This document shows positions 43,549 to 55,036 of a stretch of DNA of 64,000 bases, piece after piece. The notes below the pieces were generated by a model, which made no database searches, was not told where the DNA came from, and saw nothing but the letters and a program-made list of their open reading frames with translations. The DNA comes from Brachypterus glaber. Lineage: Eukaryota; Arthropoda; Insecta; Coleoptera; Kateretidae. The stretch spans positions 21,469,589-21,533,588 of the forward strand of contig OY294048.1 in the NCBI GenBank assembly GCA_958510825.1. Direction: 5' to 3'. Position 1 is the stretch's first letter; every line of letters begins with the position of its first letter. Both the position numbers and the translations under genes were made by a program.

Positions 43549-43711
43549 ATGTCTCTGGAACATTATGAACCCTTACGAACTACAGCAAAGACACTTGGCA
43601 AACGCCCTAACATTGATAAACTTCTATTCCAAGTGACAGAAAAAAATAGAAATGGCAGTAACAACTTTCCAACTCGTCTAAAATTTGCTGCCAAGTTTTT
43701 TCCTTCAATAG
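43549..43711 (+). CDS. Candidate first coding exon of an unidentified gene
   Basis: An ATG at 43549, just after an in-frame TAA, opens 54 codons of protein-like sequence and then reaches ATAG|GTAACT, a good splice donor at 43712; without splicing, a TAA follows at 43717. The peptide begins MSLEHYEPLRTTAKTLGKRP and ends with LKFAAKFFPSIG. It is mixed in composition, not low-complexity, and uses varied codons, unlike the AT-rich noise around it. I do not recognise it. The start context is weak (T at -3). No acceptor or second exon can be assigned inside the window. It may be a real host exon or a fragment of a captured gene. Confidence 0.4.
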
Positions 43712-43719
43712 GTAACTAA

Positions 43720-44179
43720 AAAATATTGTTATCCAATACATACAGATAATGAGACAATTACCAGCTTTATTTTAAATGGATAAACTCAATAATAACCCCC
43801 GCGTGGCTTTTACTTTATTGAGTGGATAATTATTTATTTTACCCACTCAACTGTCAAATTATTTTTAATAAAAATATGAATTTCTAAGCTATTTATTGGA
43901 TAAAACCTTGTATGGCACTAATGGGTAAACCGATATTGCCCTCTCGCAAATTAAGGTTAATTTTCTCATGTGCAATATCTTACTTTACCCACTAGTACCA
44001 TAAATAACTATTTTTTCATACAAAATTTAACGAGACGTCACCTAGAATGGAGGGAATCAGTACCGGTGTAAAACTTTGTGGCAAGGAGGTTGTCAAAAAT
44101 AGCCAAAAAAAAACTGCGGCGCTGCTTTTAACGAACTTTAATGTTAAAAATCGTAAAAAAATATCAAAATTGTCATAAT

Positions 44180-44215
<36 letters not shown>

Positions 44216-44340
44216 TACTCAATTTACTTAATCATATAAAAGTATATATTTTTTAATTCTTTATGATAAAATTTGGCACTGCATTTATGAAAAAATGTTT
44301 CCGGTACGGATAACCTAAAATTTAAACACATGCTGCTATA
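43720..44340. other. No further gene seen
   Basis: AT-rich. A (TTTA)n microsatellite lies at 44181-44216 and an inverted ACTCAATAATAA / TTTATTGAGTGG pair near 43784-43830. Confidence 0.4.
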
Positions 44341-45192
44341 CAGTGCGTGCATTAAGTCTGGAATCACCCGATTAACTTTTTAGTTACAAGTATAACACAA
44401 AAACCCTCGGATAGGTCGATTTTTATTTTTAATTTTGCAAATTATGGTGTAATAAAAGTTATTAAAATTTGCACCCCCTTGCACCCTCACCCCCCAACTT
44501 TTTTTTTTCAAACAGCAACCTACCCCTTGTGACACTTCGTTGGAAAGGTAATTGAATAAGCTTTCCAACGGTGTATAATAAAGCCTAATTTGGTAAAGGG
44601 CTAATGATAAAATGCACAATTTAGTTTATTATAAAGACATGTAAAGTATAACTTTAGTTCACTATAAATGTTCAAATTGATGTCCTTCAGCTCTTTTATA
44701 GTGGACAGTAAAAAAACGGGATTAAAATCGATTAAATAGTAAACATAAAATTGGTCAATAAAAAGAAAAAAAATTGCATTTTTCAACAGGGTATAAAATA
44801 TTACAATAAGTTTAAAACAACCTTATTTAGATTCTCAGGAAGGTGCCAAGTAGGAAATAGGGCAACAATTACCATATTATGCGTAATATTTCACACAAAC
44901 AATGTTTAAATAAAACATGCGTTTTTTCATAGACCCTTTAACAAATTAGGCTTTATCATACACTGTTGGAAAGCTTATTAAATTACCTTTCCAATGATGT
45001 ATCACAAGGGGTAGGTTGCTATTTGAAAAAAAAAGTTGGGGGGTGAGGGTGCAAGGGGGTGCCAATTTTGATAACTTTTTTTAGACCAAAATTTGCAGAA
45101 TTAAAAATATAAATCGACCTATCCGAGGATTTTTGTATTTTACTTGCAACTAAAAAGTTATTCGGGTGATTCCAGACTTAATGCACGCACTG
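44341..45192. mobile_element. Family D palindromic TIR element, full copy (D1)
   Basis: CAGTGCGTGCATTAAGTCTG after TA and the inverted TTAATGCACGCACTG before TA bound 852 bp. The arms mirror each other for about 260 bp, through GGTCGATTTTTA, a CACCCCCTTGCACCCTCACC block, CCTACCCCTTGTGA and GAAAGCTTATT. The centre is AT-rich. No coding sequence; TA duplication fits Tc1/mariner-type. Confidence 0.8.
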
Positions 45193-46223
45193 TATATACC
45201 AGAATTTTAAAAGAAGTTGCAAATGTAAATCACATGCTTTAAAATTTATGGTTATATTTTTTTAGATTTCGCTATTAAAAATGAGTGAGGTTAAAATAAA
45301 TAAATAATAAATATGTATTTACTTATAAATAATTACATATATTATTTTAAATAAAAATATTTTATTTTTATTTTACACCATCTGATGTATAAATCTGACC
45401 GCTTTTTATGTTTGGCTTCGGTAACTATCTAGATTCTAGCTGAATCATGGAATTTACTTTACTTTGATGTTTATTTCTTTTAGTTAAAATTTTATTTTAT
45501 TTAGTTGAAAATATAAAACATTTGTAAAACAAGTCGTGAATATGTTGCTTCACATTCCATGTATACTCTGCTTAGTAGTCTAAAATTACAACTTTTTTTA
45601 GTCTAAAATAACAACTTTTATCCCCTTGACAAAAAAGTTCATGACTAAAAAAAACTTTTATATTTTTAACCCATAAAATTTATAACTTTTTCAAACAACG
45701 GTGCACCTTTTTACTGGGTTTTTGGGCGTCAATAAATTTTCTTGAAAATTTGCCTAAATATGAATATGGTCATTCTTAAGATGATGGGGTGGTCGCCAAT
45801 ATTCTAGATCTTACTGTTGAGCCGCTAGAGGTCTCCATATTTAAAAACTGAATTAAGCTTAACTTAAACATAAAACAAATTTTTTATGCTAAACATGTAT
45901 ATATTTATAGTTACAGCATCACCAAAAGCTTAAAATGCGAAATATTATTTCAGTGCCGTCTTTTTAAAATGAGGATTTTATATTTTTATCAAATTAAAAA
46001 AGAGTAACAGCCACACCTGAATCTGTAAATGTGAAAGCTTATACCAGTTTTATAGCAAAAAAAGTGGTTCAATTTTAAGAACGGGGGTTGAAGTAAAAAA
46101 AAAATTCTTATGCTTCATTTTTAATTCATAAAAATTTGAAAATCTTACTAATTTTCAGGTTGACTTTAAGTACAGAAAAGGAGGTTACATTTCCACGTGG
46201 CTCTTTAAATATGTCGCTTTAAG
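45193..46223. other. No gene seen
   Basis: AT-rich. A ~35-bp word around GTGAATATGTTGCTTCACAT (45535-45556) recurs reversed at 62325-62365 and loosely at 53393-53435. Confidence 0.4.
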
Positions 46224-46225
46224 TA

Positions 46226-47069
46226 CACTGAGATAAATTTTTACATCCACGTGCATGGGTAATTTACTTGCAGCTGCTGATGTGAATTTACACTCGAAGC
46301 GTTAATATAAATGCGGTGTGTATTATATTTTTACATCCAGTGTGTATAGTTTACACCAACGCGTAAATATACTTTTTACCTAAAATCCTTCAATTTATTA
46401 AAAAAAATAGAATAACCATTTTGTTGTTTTTCTATATATGAATAGTGTTTTATGGAAAAACTACGCAACAGAAAAATAAAACGTATATTCGTAATCAGGG
46501 CTACAATAAGTACCAATATAAAATAGAAACAGAAAACATACACAAGTCTTAACAACTCAAAATTTGCAGGCCAGTGTTACCGCCTAAATAAGTTAAATAT
46601 TATAAAATGTATGTTTTAAGGATATTGTATTAATCACACTTTTTAAATATTTACTTTTAATCAACACTTACCAATTATTTCTTTGAAAAATCTAGCACAC
46701 CCAAAATTATACGTACGCTCTTACAAACAGTTATAATGGTCGACAGCCACCAGACTCGATGAAGCAGGAATTCTAGATTCTCGAGTCACGTGAATAGCTT
46801 AACGCCCGCGATTGGCTGGCTTGTACATCAGAAGTGTGATTTTTAAACTGTGTATTGTTGCTAAAGGTATGTTAATAAAAATACACTTTCTTGAGCTCCG
46901 AGTGTATTGTTGCAGTAGGTATGGATGTAAAAATACACACTCTAGGTCAAAATCACCTCACCTGTGTAGTGTCACATCAATATTGATGTACATTTATATA
47001 AAGGTGTAAAATTTACACAGTTATAAGAGTGTATTTTTTTACACCTTTTCAATGTAATTTTTTTCAGTG
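46226..47069. mobile_element. TIR element W, 844 bp, CACTGA ends
   Basis: TA flanks CACTGAGATAAATTTTTAC on the left and GTAATTTTTTTCAGTG on the right, inverted. The interior repeats words such as TGTAAAAATACACAC and GTGTATTGTTGC. Tc1/mariner-like MITE ends; no coding sequence. Confidence 0.7.
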
Positions 47070-47303
47070 TACGTAAGTTTATAACTGTAGGGTAGTAAAA
47101 ATGACGCATATTAAAAAAAAACTAATTAAATTAGGAACAAAGGTTACAGTATCAACATAGGATTTATTGTCAAAAGTTTGTATCAGAGGCATGAAAAGTG
47201 GGCGCGTTTTTCACTGCCAGATTTTTTAAATAGTTTCTAATTTCTGGATTTAGACCTTGTTGAAAATGAATTTTTTCTTTCGATGTTTTGTCTCTTATTA
47301 CTG

Positions 47304-47434
47304 CCCTTTTGAAAATGACGGGTCTGCGCGGGTATAAATGTTGCATAGACCGGACTTGAGCGGGTGAATTTCATCCGCTCAAGTCCGGTTTATGCACCAT
47401 TTATACCCGCCCAGACCCGTTATTTTCAGCAGGG
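47304..47434. mobile_element. Snap-back MITE, 131 bp
   Basis: Nearly the whole length is one hairpin. GAAAATGACGGGTCTG and CAGACCCGTTATTTTC are the outer pair. CGGACTTGAGCGG and CCGCTCAAGTCCG are the inner pair around a short TGAATTTCAT loop. Confidence 0.8.
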
Positions 47435-47697
47435 TGGAGATACAATCGGCTGTATAAATCTTTAAACCTCTTTATTGTGGCTCTGCTGAGGAGTGACATT
47501 CTATGGCGTTCCAATCTATGGCAAACCTGGAGTAGAGTTTTAATGGGGGGACGGTAGTACTTTTGAACTTTTGTGTATTGGCTAATTATTAATTTTCTTG
47601 TAGATATTTTGTATTTTGTATTTTTCCTTTTTTTTTGTATATGGCCCTCTGGGCTGGAATAAAGGATTATTATTAATATTATTATTATTAAAATATA
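47435..47697 (+). mobile_element. Probable LINE 3' end with (ATT)n tail
   Basis: The plus strand ends TGTATATGGCCCTCTGGGCT, then GGAATAAAGG (AATAAA at 47658-47663) and (ATT)n. This layout is common at the 3' ends of insect non-LTR retrotransposons. A ~40-codon open stretch before it ends in TAG. The minus-strand ORF across the region is a shadow. Confidence 0.5.
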
Positions 47698-48468
47698 AAA
47701 TGATGTATTACACGAGTACCTTTCTATTAAAAAAAATCTCCCCATGCACCCTGCTCACATTTTAAAAGCTAAAAGTATCAGTTATACAGGGTGATCAATA
47801 ACTGGCATGCCAAAATTTAAGAGGTGATTCTGCATCCAAAAATATCGAAAAAAGTTCCTATAAAGGTTGGTCCGCAAGGTCAAGTCCCTAAGGGAGCTAC
47901 GGCCCTTTAAAATTGTAATAAAAATAAGGTTTTTAATTAATAACTCTTGTACCCTTTAAGCTAGAGCGACTAGCTTTTGCATGTATACTAATTAATAAGG
48001 CCAATAAGGCGGAAAAATGTATTAGGCTTAACACATTTTTGACCCAAACTTTTTATGTGTACTTTTTTTGGATTTTTTGTGAAAAAACATTTTGATCCAG
48101 CAAAACGTTACTTTTTAAAAGGCTATTACTCCTTTAATATTAAATTTAGATTTTTTGGTGAAGAATACTTTTTTGCACACTTTTAAATGAAGAATCAGCC
48201 TGCAGCATTAAAATTTTATTGATGCTCTTATTTGTTTCCCATTCAATATGTCATCTTTGAAAGGCCGTAGCTTTCTTAGAGCTCATTTTCGGACCACCCT
48301 TTATAGAAACATTTTTTCATATTTTTGCATGTAGAATCATGGCAGTTACTGATAACCCTGTATATAAAACAATAGTTTAAGTTGTCTTATTTACGACTTT
48401 CAAATTTCATGTCTACATCTCAACTCGTTTAAAGCTAAAAGGGGGTTTGGACTTTTGGACAGCACTGT
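47698..48468. repeat. Family C right arm (C4) split by A5
   Basis: AAAATGATGTATTACACGAG, CTCCCCATGCACCCTGCTC and TTTTAAAAGCTAAAAGTAT match C1's right arm. They are interrupted at TA (47785) by A5 and continue from 48362 (AGTTTAAGTTGTCTTATTTA) to the end ACTTTTGGACAGCACTG. Confidence 0.75.
47787..48361. mobile_element. Family A TIR element, intact small copy (A5)
   Basis: TA flanks CAGGGTGATCAATAACTG on the left and CAGTTACTGATAACCCTG on the right, inverted. The arms mirror each other: CCTATAAAGGTTGGTCCG against CGGACCACCCTTTATAG, and GAGCTACGGCC against GGCCGTAGC. At 575 bp it is the best-bounded copy of family A and shows TA as its target duplication. Confidence 0.8.
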
Positions 48469-50063
48469 TGATGCAGTATGAACCTATAATATTCTGGTGT
48501 GAATCCAATTATTTATAACCGAGATATAAGAACTTTAAATTCCTGGATCCGTCGTTGCAACCTATAATGCTCTTCAAGCTCTAAGGCCACGAAGAGTATT
48601 ATAATAAGATAGTGTCTTGGGGGTTTTGTATAGAAAAGCAGACAGTTTCTTTATAGTCTAAGAGCTGCCGACCATTTTCATCTCATTATTTTCGCCCGGC
48701 TGTATTTTATGTATTGTATGTATTTCCAAATGGCCAGGTTCTGGTTCTGGTTCCTTTGGGTGCTAAAGGCCTAAAAAAGGTGGTAAAATGAGTTACCCTA
48801 AAAATGTATTTTTAACTTATCGAGTCAAACACATTACATTTTTTTACATTTACAGTGCGATATTTTTACAGTTATACACAATTATTTCGCAGGCCAAGGG
48901 GTAAAAATAGTATTCAAAAAGTTTATTTAACATATCGTCAGATTAGAGTCACAAAGTTGTATCTATGCGCCGTTTTTGACATTTTTAAGATTTTGACATT
49001 TTTAGGTTTGATTTGTTTTAGAGTTTGCTTATACAAAGTTATATTAATGTATTGTGAATAATTTATGTTATACACTACCGCACATTAAATTCCGGACACC
49101 TAAAAAATTGACATTTTTTAAATTCAAATATTTCGAAAACTAATTAATGGATTTGACTAATTCTTTTTTAGTTTTGAAGCTTAAACATTCTTTACTTTTG
49201 TTTGTTTTAAGAATGATTAAAATTAAAAGCAACAAATAATGTACAACTATGTAAATTCTGTTCTGTACTATCCACTGCTACCTTTTAAGATATCACCTCG
49301 TATACATTTATTGCAGTTTAAAATCTAAAAAATAATATATAATAATTCGAGAACCTCTGATCCAATTTTCAAAAAACACTGAACAAAACCAGAATCAAAA
49401 ACCTTTCAGATTATGTATGATTTGGCTTATGGTCTTGGCGGCAAAAAGTTATGAAGTGACTCTTTACTAAAATCAAAAAATATCCCGCTCACAATAAAAA
49501 CCGACGTGATTGAGGAATTTTTCTAAAAAATATTATTTACAGAGTTGTTGAATTTATTTATTTTGAAAATCTCGCACTGTATAATAGCTATTTCTTAAAA
49601 TATATTTTTTTCGCACATAGATACTATCAAATATATTCAATATATATATTCAATCATATTAGCACTTGGGTGCTAACAGAAATACAAAGTTGTATGTGCT
49701 TATCAAAAAAATATTTTTAACAGAATTACAAAATTGTATGTAATTTCCAAATATTCATTTAACTTGGGAAATAAGTATTTATTTTAAAATTTTTCCATAA
49801 GAACATAATAGAATTTACCTAAAAAGCTTATATAAAAAGATAAAATACATATCTTTATTTTGTGTAAAAATGTAAAAAGCGAATTTTTATCTTTTGATTT
49901 ACTCGAAAAGTAGTTTTGTGCACATACAATCTTGTAACTATAAACTGACGATACCTATTTCACTTCTAAAAGTTTTCATTTAATTAAAACATTCCATAAA
50001 CTCTTATTTCTTTTAAAATTTAAGAATGAGATATGTCAAAGGCACTTTTTAAACACTGTTTGT
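48469..50063. other. No gene seen; solo Tc1-like terminus
   Basis: ACACTACCGCACATTAAATT at 49071 looks like the end of a Tc1-type element, but no inverted partner is seen. A GGTTCT triple repeat lies near 48737. The ORF at 48855-49061 has no recognisable motif. Confidence 0.4.
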
Positions 50064-50337
50064 TTGTTTTGTACTGTTTAACGTCGTTTTTCGCTGCTAT
50101 GGCCTAATTGACGGGACCGCCATATTTACGTGCCCTCCGAAGAACGGTCCTCAACAGAACTCGCATCAACCCTGAAATGTGTTTTCAGTTTCACCTGCAA
50201 CCCACATTACAGTTAGTCATCGTAGTTACATCTACCGACTATTTACACCACTATACATCCATGCTCTATGTGGGGCTCGAACCCACAACCCCGGGATCCG
50301 TAATCAAACGCGCTAACCATTGCGCACCGGGGTAGGC
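50064..50337 (-). mobile_element. SINE-1, full-length copy with tRNA-derived head
   Basis: On the minus strand the head (50337 to about 50265) carries an A box (GTGCGCAATGGTTAGC) and a B box (GGGTTCGAGCCCCAC), the Pol III internal promoter. The body with TTGAGGACCGTTCTTCGGAG and CAATTAGGCCATAGC follows. The element ends CGTTAAACAGTACAAAACAA and CAAA repeats. It shares its body with 11623-11771. The plus-strand ORF is a shadow. Confidence 0.85.
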
Positions 50338-50410
50338 TTTTTTTTAAAGACTGTTTTCCCCAAAAAAGCCCCAATTGTGTATAACTATTAAAATAGCTTA
50401 ATCTTTACGA

Positions 50411-52036
50411 CATATGAAGAGTACAACTAACATAAGGGCCTAAACCACAATTTTTTTTTTACAGGACAAGCAAAAATATGATTCTTTTTATCTAATGATA
50501 TTTATACTTAATAATAATTATATTTTAACAAGTGAAATAAGGGCCTAAACAACGCACACAGGCGGAATTTTCTAAATTCATGGCCAAAACCCTCGAAAGC
50601 GAAATTGCTTCAAATAGTTGCCTCTATCGTTTTTTATCTTCTCTATGAACTGTACCAATAGATGGTGCCAAAGTCGTTTTTTTATCGAAACAAATAAACC
50701 GAAAATGTCAGTTCAAAAATCGGGTTTCAAGAAACTAATTTTGAAACGTTATTTTTCCCGAAAAATCAAGTTTTTTTAATATAAATATCAAAGTTGTTGC
50801 TTTTTTAAAGCAGTTTTTTAAAATGGATTTAAATTCCGTAGGTATGTACCTATTTATTTTTTACAAAAAAGTATTGTTTTTGATTATTGAGTTTAAAAGG
50901 GGAAGTCATGAGTTTTAGTCTGTAAATTTGGTTGCTTTTTTTAAACTTGTATTACGGCAAAAAGTTTCAGATTAATCAGCATTAAGCAACTTTTTACACT
51001 TGGTTGAGAAGATTAGTGTGTTTGCTAATTATTAAAACAAGAATTTGCTGCTAATATCCCCCGCCCCTCCCTCCCCAAACCTAAAAAATGTCTAAGACAG
51101 GCAGATTTAATTTTAGGTATTTTTGCAGTAAAAAATTACTACTGCCAACAAAATAATACTTTCCCCTGTAGGTCTAGGTTTATTAATAAACTAATAAAAA
51201 AAATTGAAAAACCAAAAAAAATTTAAAAAATATTTCAAAATTTTTTTTGAAAAAAAAATAAATTTTTTTTTTCGAAAAAAATTTCTTTTTTTGAAAAACG
51301 AAAAGAAAAAATAAAAAAAAAGATGAAAAACATATTTTTATCACATTTTACCCCCTTACCCCACCTCGATATTCACCATCTGCAAATATTGATATAGGCG
51401 GCGGCCATATTGGATCCACCATTTTGTAAAAATTAATTTTAATGTTAAATTTGTATTTTGCAGCCCAAAAAACCCTAAATACAAATTTTGGTATAAATTG
51501 GAGCTTATTAAGGGTTTTGGCCATGAATTTAGAAAATTCCGCCTGTGTGCAACGCCCTTAATTATCAAAAGGGCCTAACCCACCCATTTCTTATAAGGTT
51601 GTTTTTGCATAAAATATTCTCTTAGCTAGTTTTAAGTAGGTTCATAAGCCATTTTTAATCAAGAATGGTTAACGGTAAATATTTGGGTGGGACAAAAAAA
51701 GCAAATTTCTGAAAAAGCCTTACCTACCCATTTATTATAAGATTGTTTTTTTTTGTAAAGTCTTGTCTTTTCTAGTTTTAAATGGGTTCATAACCTTTAT
51801 TTAGATAAGAATAGTTAACAGTAAATATTTGGGTGGGACAAAAAAACAAATTATTAAAATTTACACCCCTAACCTTATTTTCCAATGCATTTTTTGCCAC
51901 TTATTAGGAATTTTTATTATCGAGCGATAAAGTGCGTTAATTAGAACCCATTTCAAGCAAAAACCGTATTTCTCAAAAATGAGGGTTAGGCCTGGTTAGG
52001 CCAGTTAGGCCCTTATGTTAGTTGCACTCTTCATAT
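50411..52036. mobile_element. Palindromic element U, ~1.6 kb
   Basis: GAAGAGTACAACTAACATAA with GGGCCTAA on the left is inverted at 52006-52035. A second, inner inverted pair (GGCGGAATTTTCTAAATTCA at 50562 against TGAATTTAGAAAATTCCGCC at 51523) shows the arms are long. A reversed family H fragment lies in the middle. The right arm has a ~143-bp direct duplication (CCTAACCCACCCATTTCTTA at 51574, CCTTACCTACCCATTTATTA at 51718). No transposase recognised. Confidence 0.65.
51126..51371 (-). repeat. Family H repeat, partial reversed copy
   Basis: On the minus strand it reads GGTGGGGTAAGGGGGTAAAA, then an A/T-rich tract, then GGGGAAAGTATTATTTTGTT and GGCAGTAGTAA. This is the 3' half of family H. 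Confidence 0.65.
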
Positions 52037-52460
52037 ATAAAATACAGACGGGAGAAAATAACGAAATAAAAATGGTCACTATTATATTATATCCAACTAT
52101 AATTATGAGTCTGGTCTTATTGTTTGGCGAACAAGATTCCTTTGATACTAACTTGAAAACTTATCGAGGAACTATTCTTAAAAGGAAACCAGTCGTAATA
52201 TTTAAATTTGCTTTCCATCCAATAATTCACCGTCTACAAACTTTTCCCAATTTCTGATACATGCTTTTGTGGTTGTATCAAATTAAACTAATAATAATAT
52301 ATGTCCTGAATAGAATATTCTGGTTGCCATAAACGTTTTTGTCGTTGTAGACCCTAATTTAATGAGGTAAGTTATAAAGAGTCAACTCTTGAACAAGACG
52401 TGTATCGTCAATTTTCCAAATACCAAGTTTATTTAGTAGCGACTTAAAAAAGCAAGCATA

Positions 52461-52683
52461 CACTATAAAAAATATTTTTTGTAATTGATTTATTTGGTTG
52501 TGACAAATAAATTAAATTTCTGTCAAATAAACTATTTTGTTCCCATTAATAAATGATTTTGAAATTAAAATAATTATTTACATGAACTAAACATTTATTT
52601 GACTCAAATAATATTTCGTACTCACAACCAAATAATTTAATTTGCCATATCCAAATAAATCTAAATTATCTTTTTTCTCAGTG
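52461..52683. mobile_element. MITE V, ~223 bp
   Basis: Outer ends CACTATAAAAAATA and TTTTTTCTCAGTG are inverted imperfectly. The inner pair TTATTTGGTTGTGA and TCACAACCAAATAA is clear. No coding sequence. Confidence 0.6.
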
Positions 52684-53097
52684 CGCCTATTGATACCAGA
52701 ATTTTAAAATAAATTGGATTTTTTTCATAAAGCAGTTTTAAAATAATGCTGTGATTTGAAAACTCGATTTTAGGATATTACGTCTTCATCGTAAATTTAA
52801 GGGGTACTTTAAAGTTTGAGTTAAACTTCCTATAAAACAGTAAAAAAATCGGTAAATCATGAATTTTATAATTTAATCTTAACGGTTCTCCAACTTTACC
52901 ACATTTTTTACAGTGTATTTTTTTACTTTTAAGTGGTGGAATCCTTGTCTTACAGATGAAAACTATCACGGTGTATAAATTATATAGGGCTAGGCTAGGA
53001 GACAGGCTAGGGGACAGAGTGATATATGTTGAATTTTTAATAAAAATTAACATAGATATTAACATAGATATTAAGGTTGTTGGGGTCTCTGGAACTG

Positions 53098-53270
53098 TTT
53101 GTTTGTTTGTTTAACCTCGTACTATTCTACTTAATTAAGCATCCCTTAAGTCCAGGACTTGTGTGGGCTAGTAGTAGACGGAACCACCGGCTTATACTGA
53201 CGTTCGAATCAGTTTTTATAGGGAGTGTCCGCTTCACTTATGCCTTCGCCAAATTTCAAGGTACGAGAAA
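53098..53270 (-). mobile_element. SINE-2, 5'-truncated copy
   Basis: It matches the body and tail of 35640-35914 (CCACACAAGTCCTGG, CTTAATTAAGTAG, GTACGAGGTTAAAC). The tail is (CAAA)n rather than (ATGTA)n, and the tRNA head is absent. Confidence 0.8.
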
Positions 53271-53326
53271 TTAAATTTCTTCACCTAGAGCAATAATAAA
53301 ATAAAATAAAATAGAGAATAAAATCT

Positions 53327-53455
53327 CTTAGGCTTTAGTGACTAAAAAGTATGTCGAGAAAAAAAGCAATATACGATTGAGAGTAAAGATTATACTATGC
53401 GAAGCATTACATATCTTTACGGATTGTTTTTTATTTTTATTCACTAAAGCCTAAG
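53327..53455. mobile_element. Short MITE Z, 129 bp
   Basis: A perfect 15-bp inverted pair, CTTAGGCTTTAGTGA and TCACTAAAGCCTAAG, bounds AT-rich sequence. Confidence 0.65.
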
Positions 53456-53461
53456 ATATTA

Positions 53462-53875
53462 GTTTTAATTGCATGTTTCTCGTAAACAATTAGTCTTAGA
53501 TGATTACATCATGACCTTTTTTTTATGTATTTTTATGTATAGGATCATATTCAAATTAAAAAGCAGCAAAAAAGTTACACTGAAAAAAAAATTGGGCAAA
53601 AAAGTACTAGGGCCTAGCCGTTTGGCCCGCCCTTGGATAAAATTAAAACATGAAAATAGTATTTATTAATAGGCTTTGTTGATATAAAAACACATGAATA
53701 AACTCATTTCTGTAGGTCAAAGGGTTCCTTAGATATTAAACGAAAATCTAATTTGCGGACCTGTCACTGATGGACCGTGGCTCTCTTACGAAGCATTTTT
53801 GGACATAAGTTTATCTGAACTTTTTTTTCGTGTCTTTTGATAGGAATTTACCTTCCAAAAATATAAAACGCTAAC
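53462..53875 (-). repeat. Family A element, partial copy (A6)
   Basis: In reverse orientation it follows the family A arm: GTATAGGATCATATTC, TTGGGCAAAAAAGT, CCGTTTGGCCCGCCCTTGG, GGTCAAAGGGTTCC, and GGACATAAGTTTATC near the outer end. Confidence 0.6.
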
Positions 53876-53879
53876 TTGA

Positions 53880-54604
53880 AAAATGGGTCTTGCATATTAT
53901 GGAGCATCAGAAACTTTAAATTAAAAATAATCGCTTAAATGACCTAAAGTAGTCAAACCCCTCTGGGACTCGACTATAGTGGTGCTAAATTAATGACTGA
54001 CGTTAACAGATCTCTTGCCTAAATTTTCTGTCGCACAGTGTTTTTAGCCAAGCACAGTAACATATTAATCAAATATGACTTTTTTATTATTTATCTTATC
54101 TATGCTTGACGTTTAGAGCTAAGGTTTGAAGATCCTTTTGGGAGTCCAATAAATAAACGAATTAGTATTATATCATTTTTCCTTTTTTTAATTGACCTAC
54201 CATAGGTTATGTATCATTGTTGTAATAAATTAAAATTAAAATTAAAAAAAATTAAAATAAAAAGGTTTTTAGCATTTTTAAACGTCAGTTTACAGTATTT
54301 ATTTGACCAAATGTCAAATGTCAAATGCTACTTGATTTTTATGAAAACTTTAGGAAACAACATTTCTGTTAATATTTTACTTTATTATTTGAATAAAAAT
54401 AATTAAATAGTGCTAATAGTCAAAAAAATAATAATAAGCTAAGGTTGCTCAAGTTTGTTTACAATATTTTACCTAGTTCTAGATTAGCCAGAAACTTGAA
54501 ATTTGGCATCTACATAAAAATACACATAAATTCCACAAAAAATTTAAACGTTAAAAGTTCCTAGGCGTAGCACAACAGGTAGACATGTGGCGGAGGGATA
54601 GGGG
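53880..54604. other. No gene seen
   Basis: AT-rich spacer. The ORF at 54209-54406 is lysine/asparagine-rich low-complexity with no motif. Confidence 0.4.
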
Positions 54605-54612
54605 CAGCACAG

Positions 54613-55028
54613 CAAGGGCGTAGATGAGGGGGGTAATGGAGGTAATTACCCCCCCCCATAGGCGTGGGCGCCAATTTTGTTTGCAGGGCGCCAAGTTTGG
54701 TAGAAACCGTCAGGGACACAGTTTTTTTCTTGTTGATATTTTTTTGCGCGCCAAGTTTGGTAGAAACCGTCAGGGACAAAGCTTTTGTTTTACGGCATTT
54801 TTTTGGGCGCCGTCATTTTTTTTGTATGGGCGCCACGTTTGGTAGAAACCGTCAGGGACAAAGTTTTTTTTCTTGATGGCATTTATTGGGGGGCATTTTT
54901 TTTTTGTAGGCGCACAAAGCTTTATTTTAGGGTGTTTTTTCTTTTGCTAGAGGCGCCAAATTTGAGGCTTGAAAGGCCGGCCCTGGGTATTACCCCCCCC
55001 CCATAGAAGAAAAAGATCTACGCCCTTG
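54613..55028. mobile_element. hAT-type non-autonomous element M, 416 bp
   Basis: A perfect 13-bp inverted pair, CAAGGGCGTAGAT (54613) and ATCTACGCCCTTG (to 55028), is flanked by an exact 8-bp duplication CAGCACAG (54605-54612, 55029-55036). Both are hallmarks of hAT elements. The interior has three copies of AGTTTGGTAGAAACCGTCAG (54694, 54754, and 54836 with one change), spaced 60-82 bp. Near the right side GGCCGGCCCTG resembles a second hAT terminus. The ORFs here come from the repeat. Confidence 0.85.
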
Positions 55029-55036
55029 CAGCACAG

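Noticed and set aside
47401..47745. Minus-strand ORF of 114 codons
   Set aside because: It covers a hairpin MITE and a LINE-like tail read backwards; the poly-isoleucine part is the (ATT)n repeat.
50265..50337. tRNA gene (minus strand)
   Set aside because: Its body is shared with 11623-11771, so it is the head of SINE-1.
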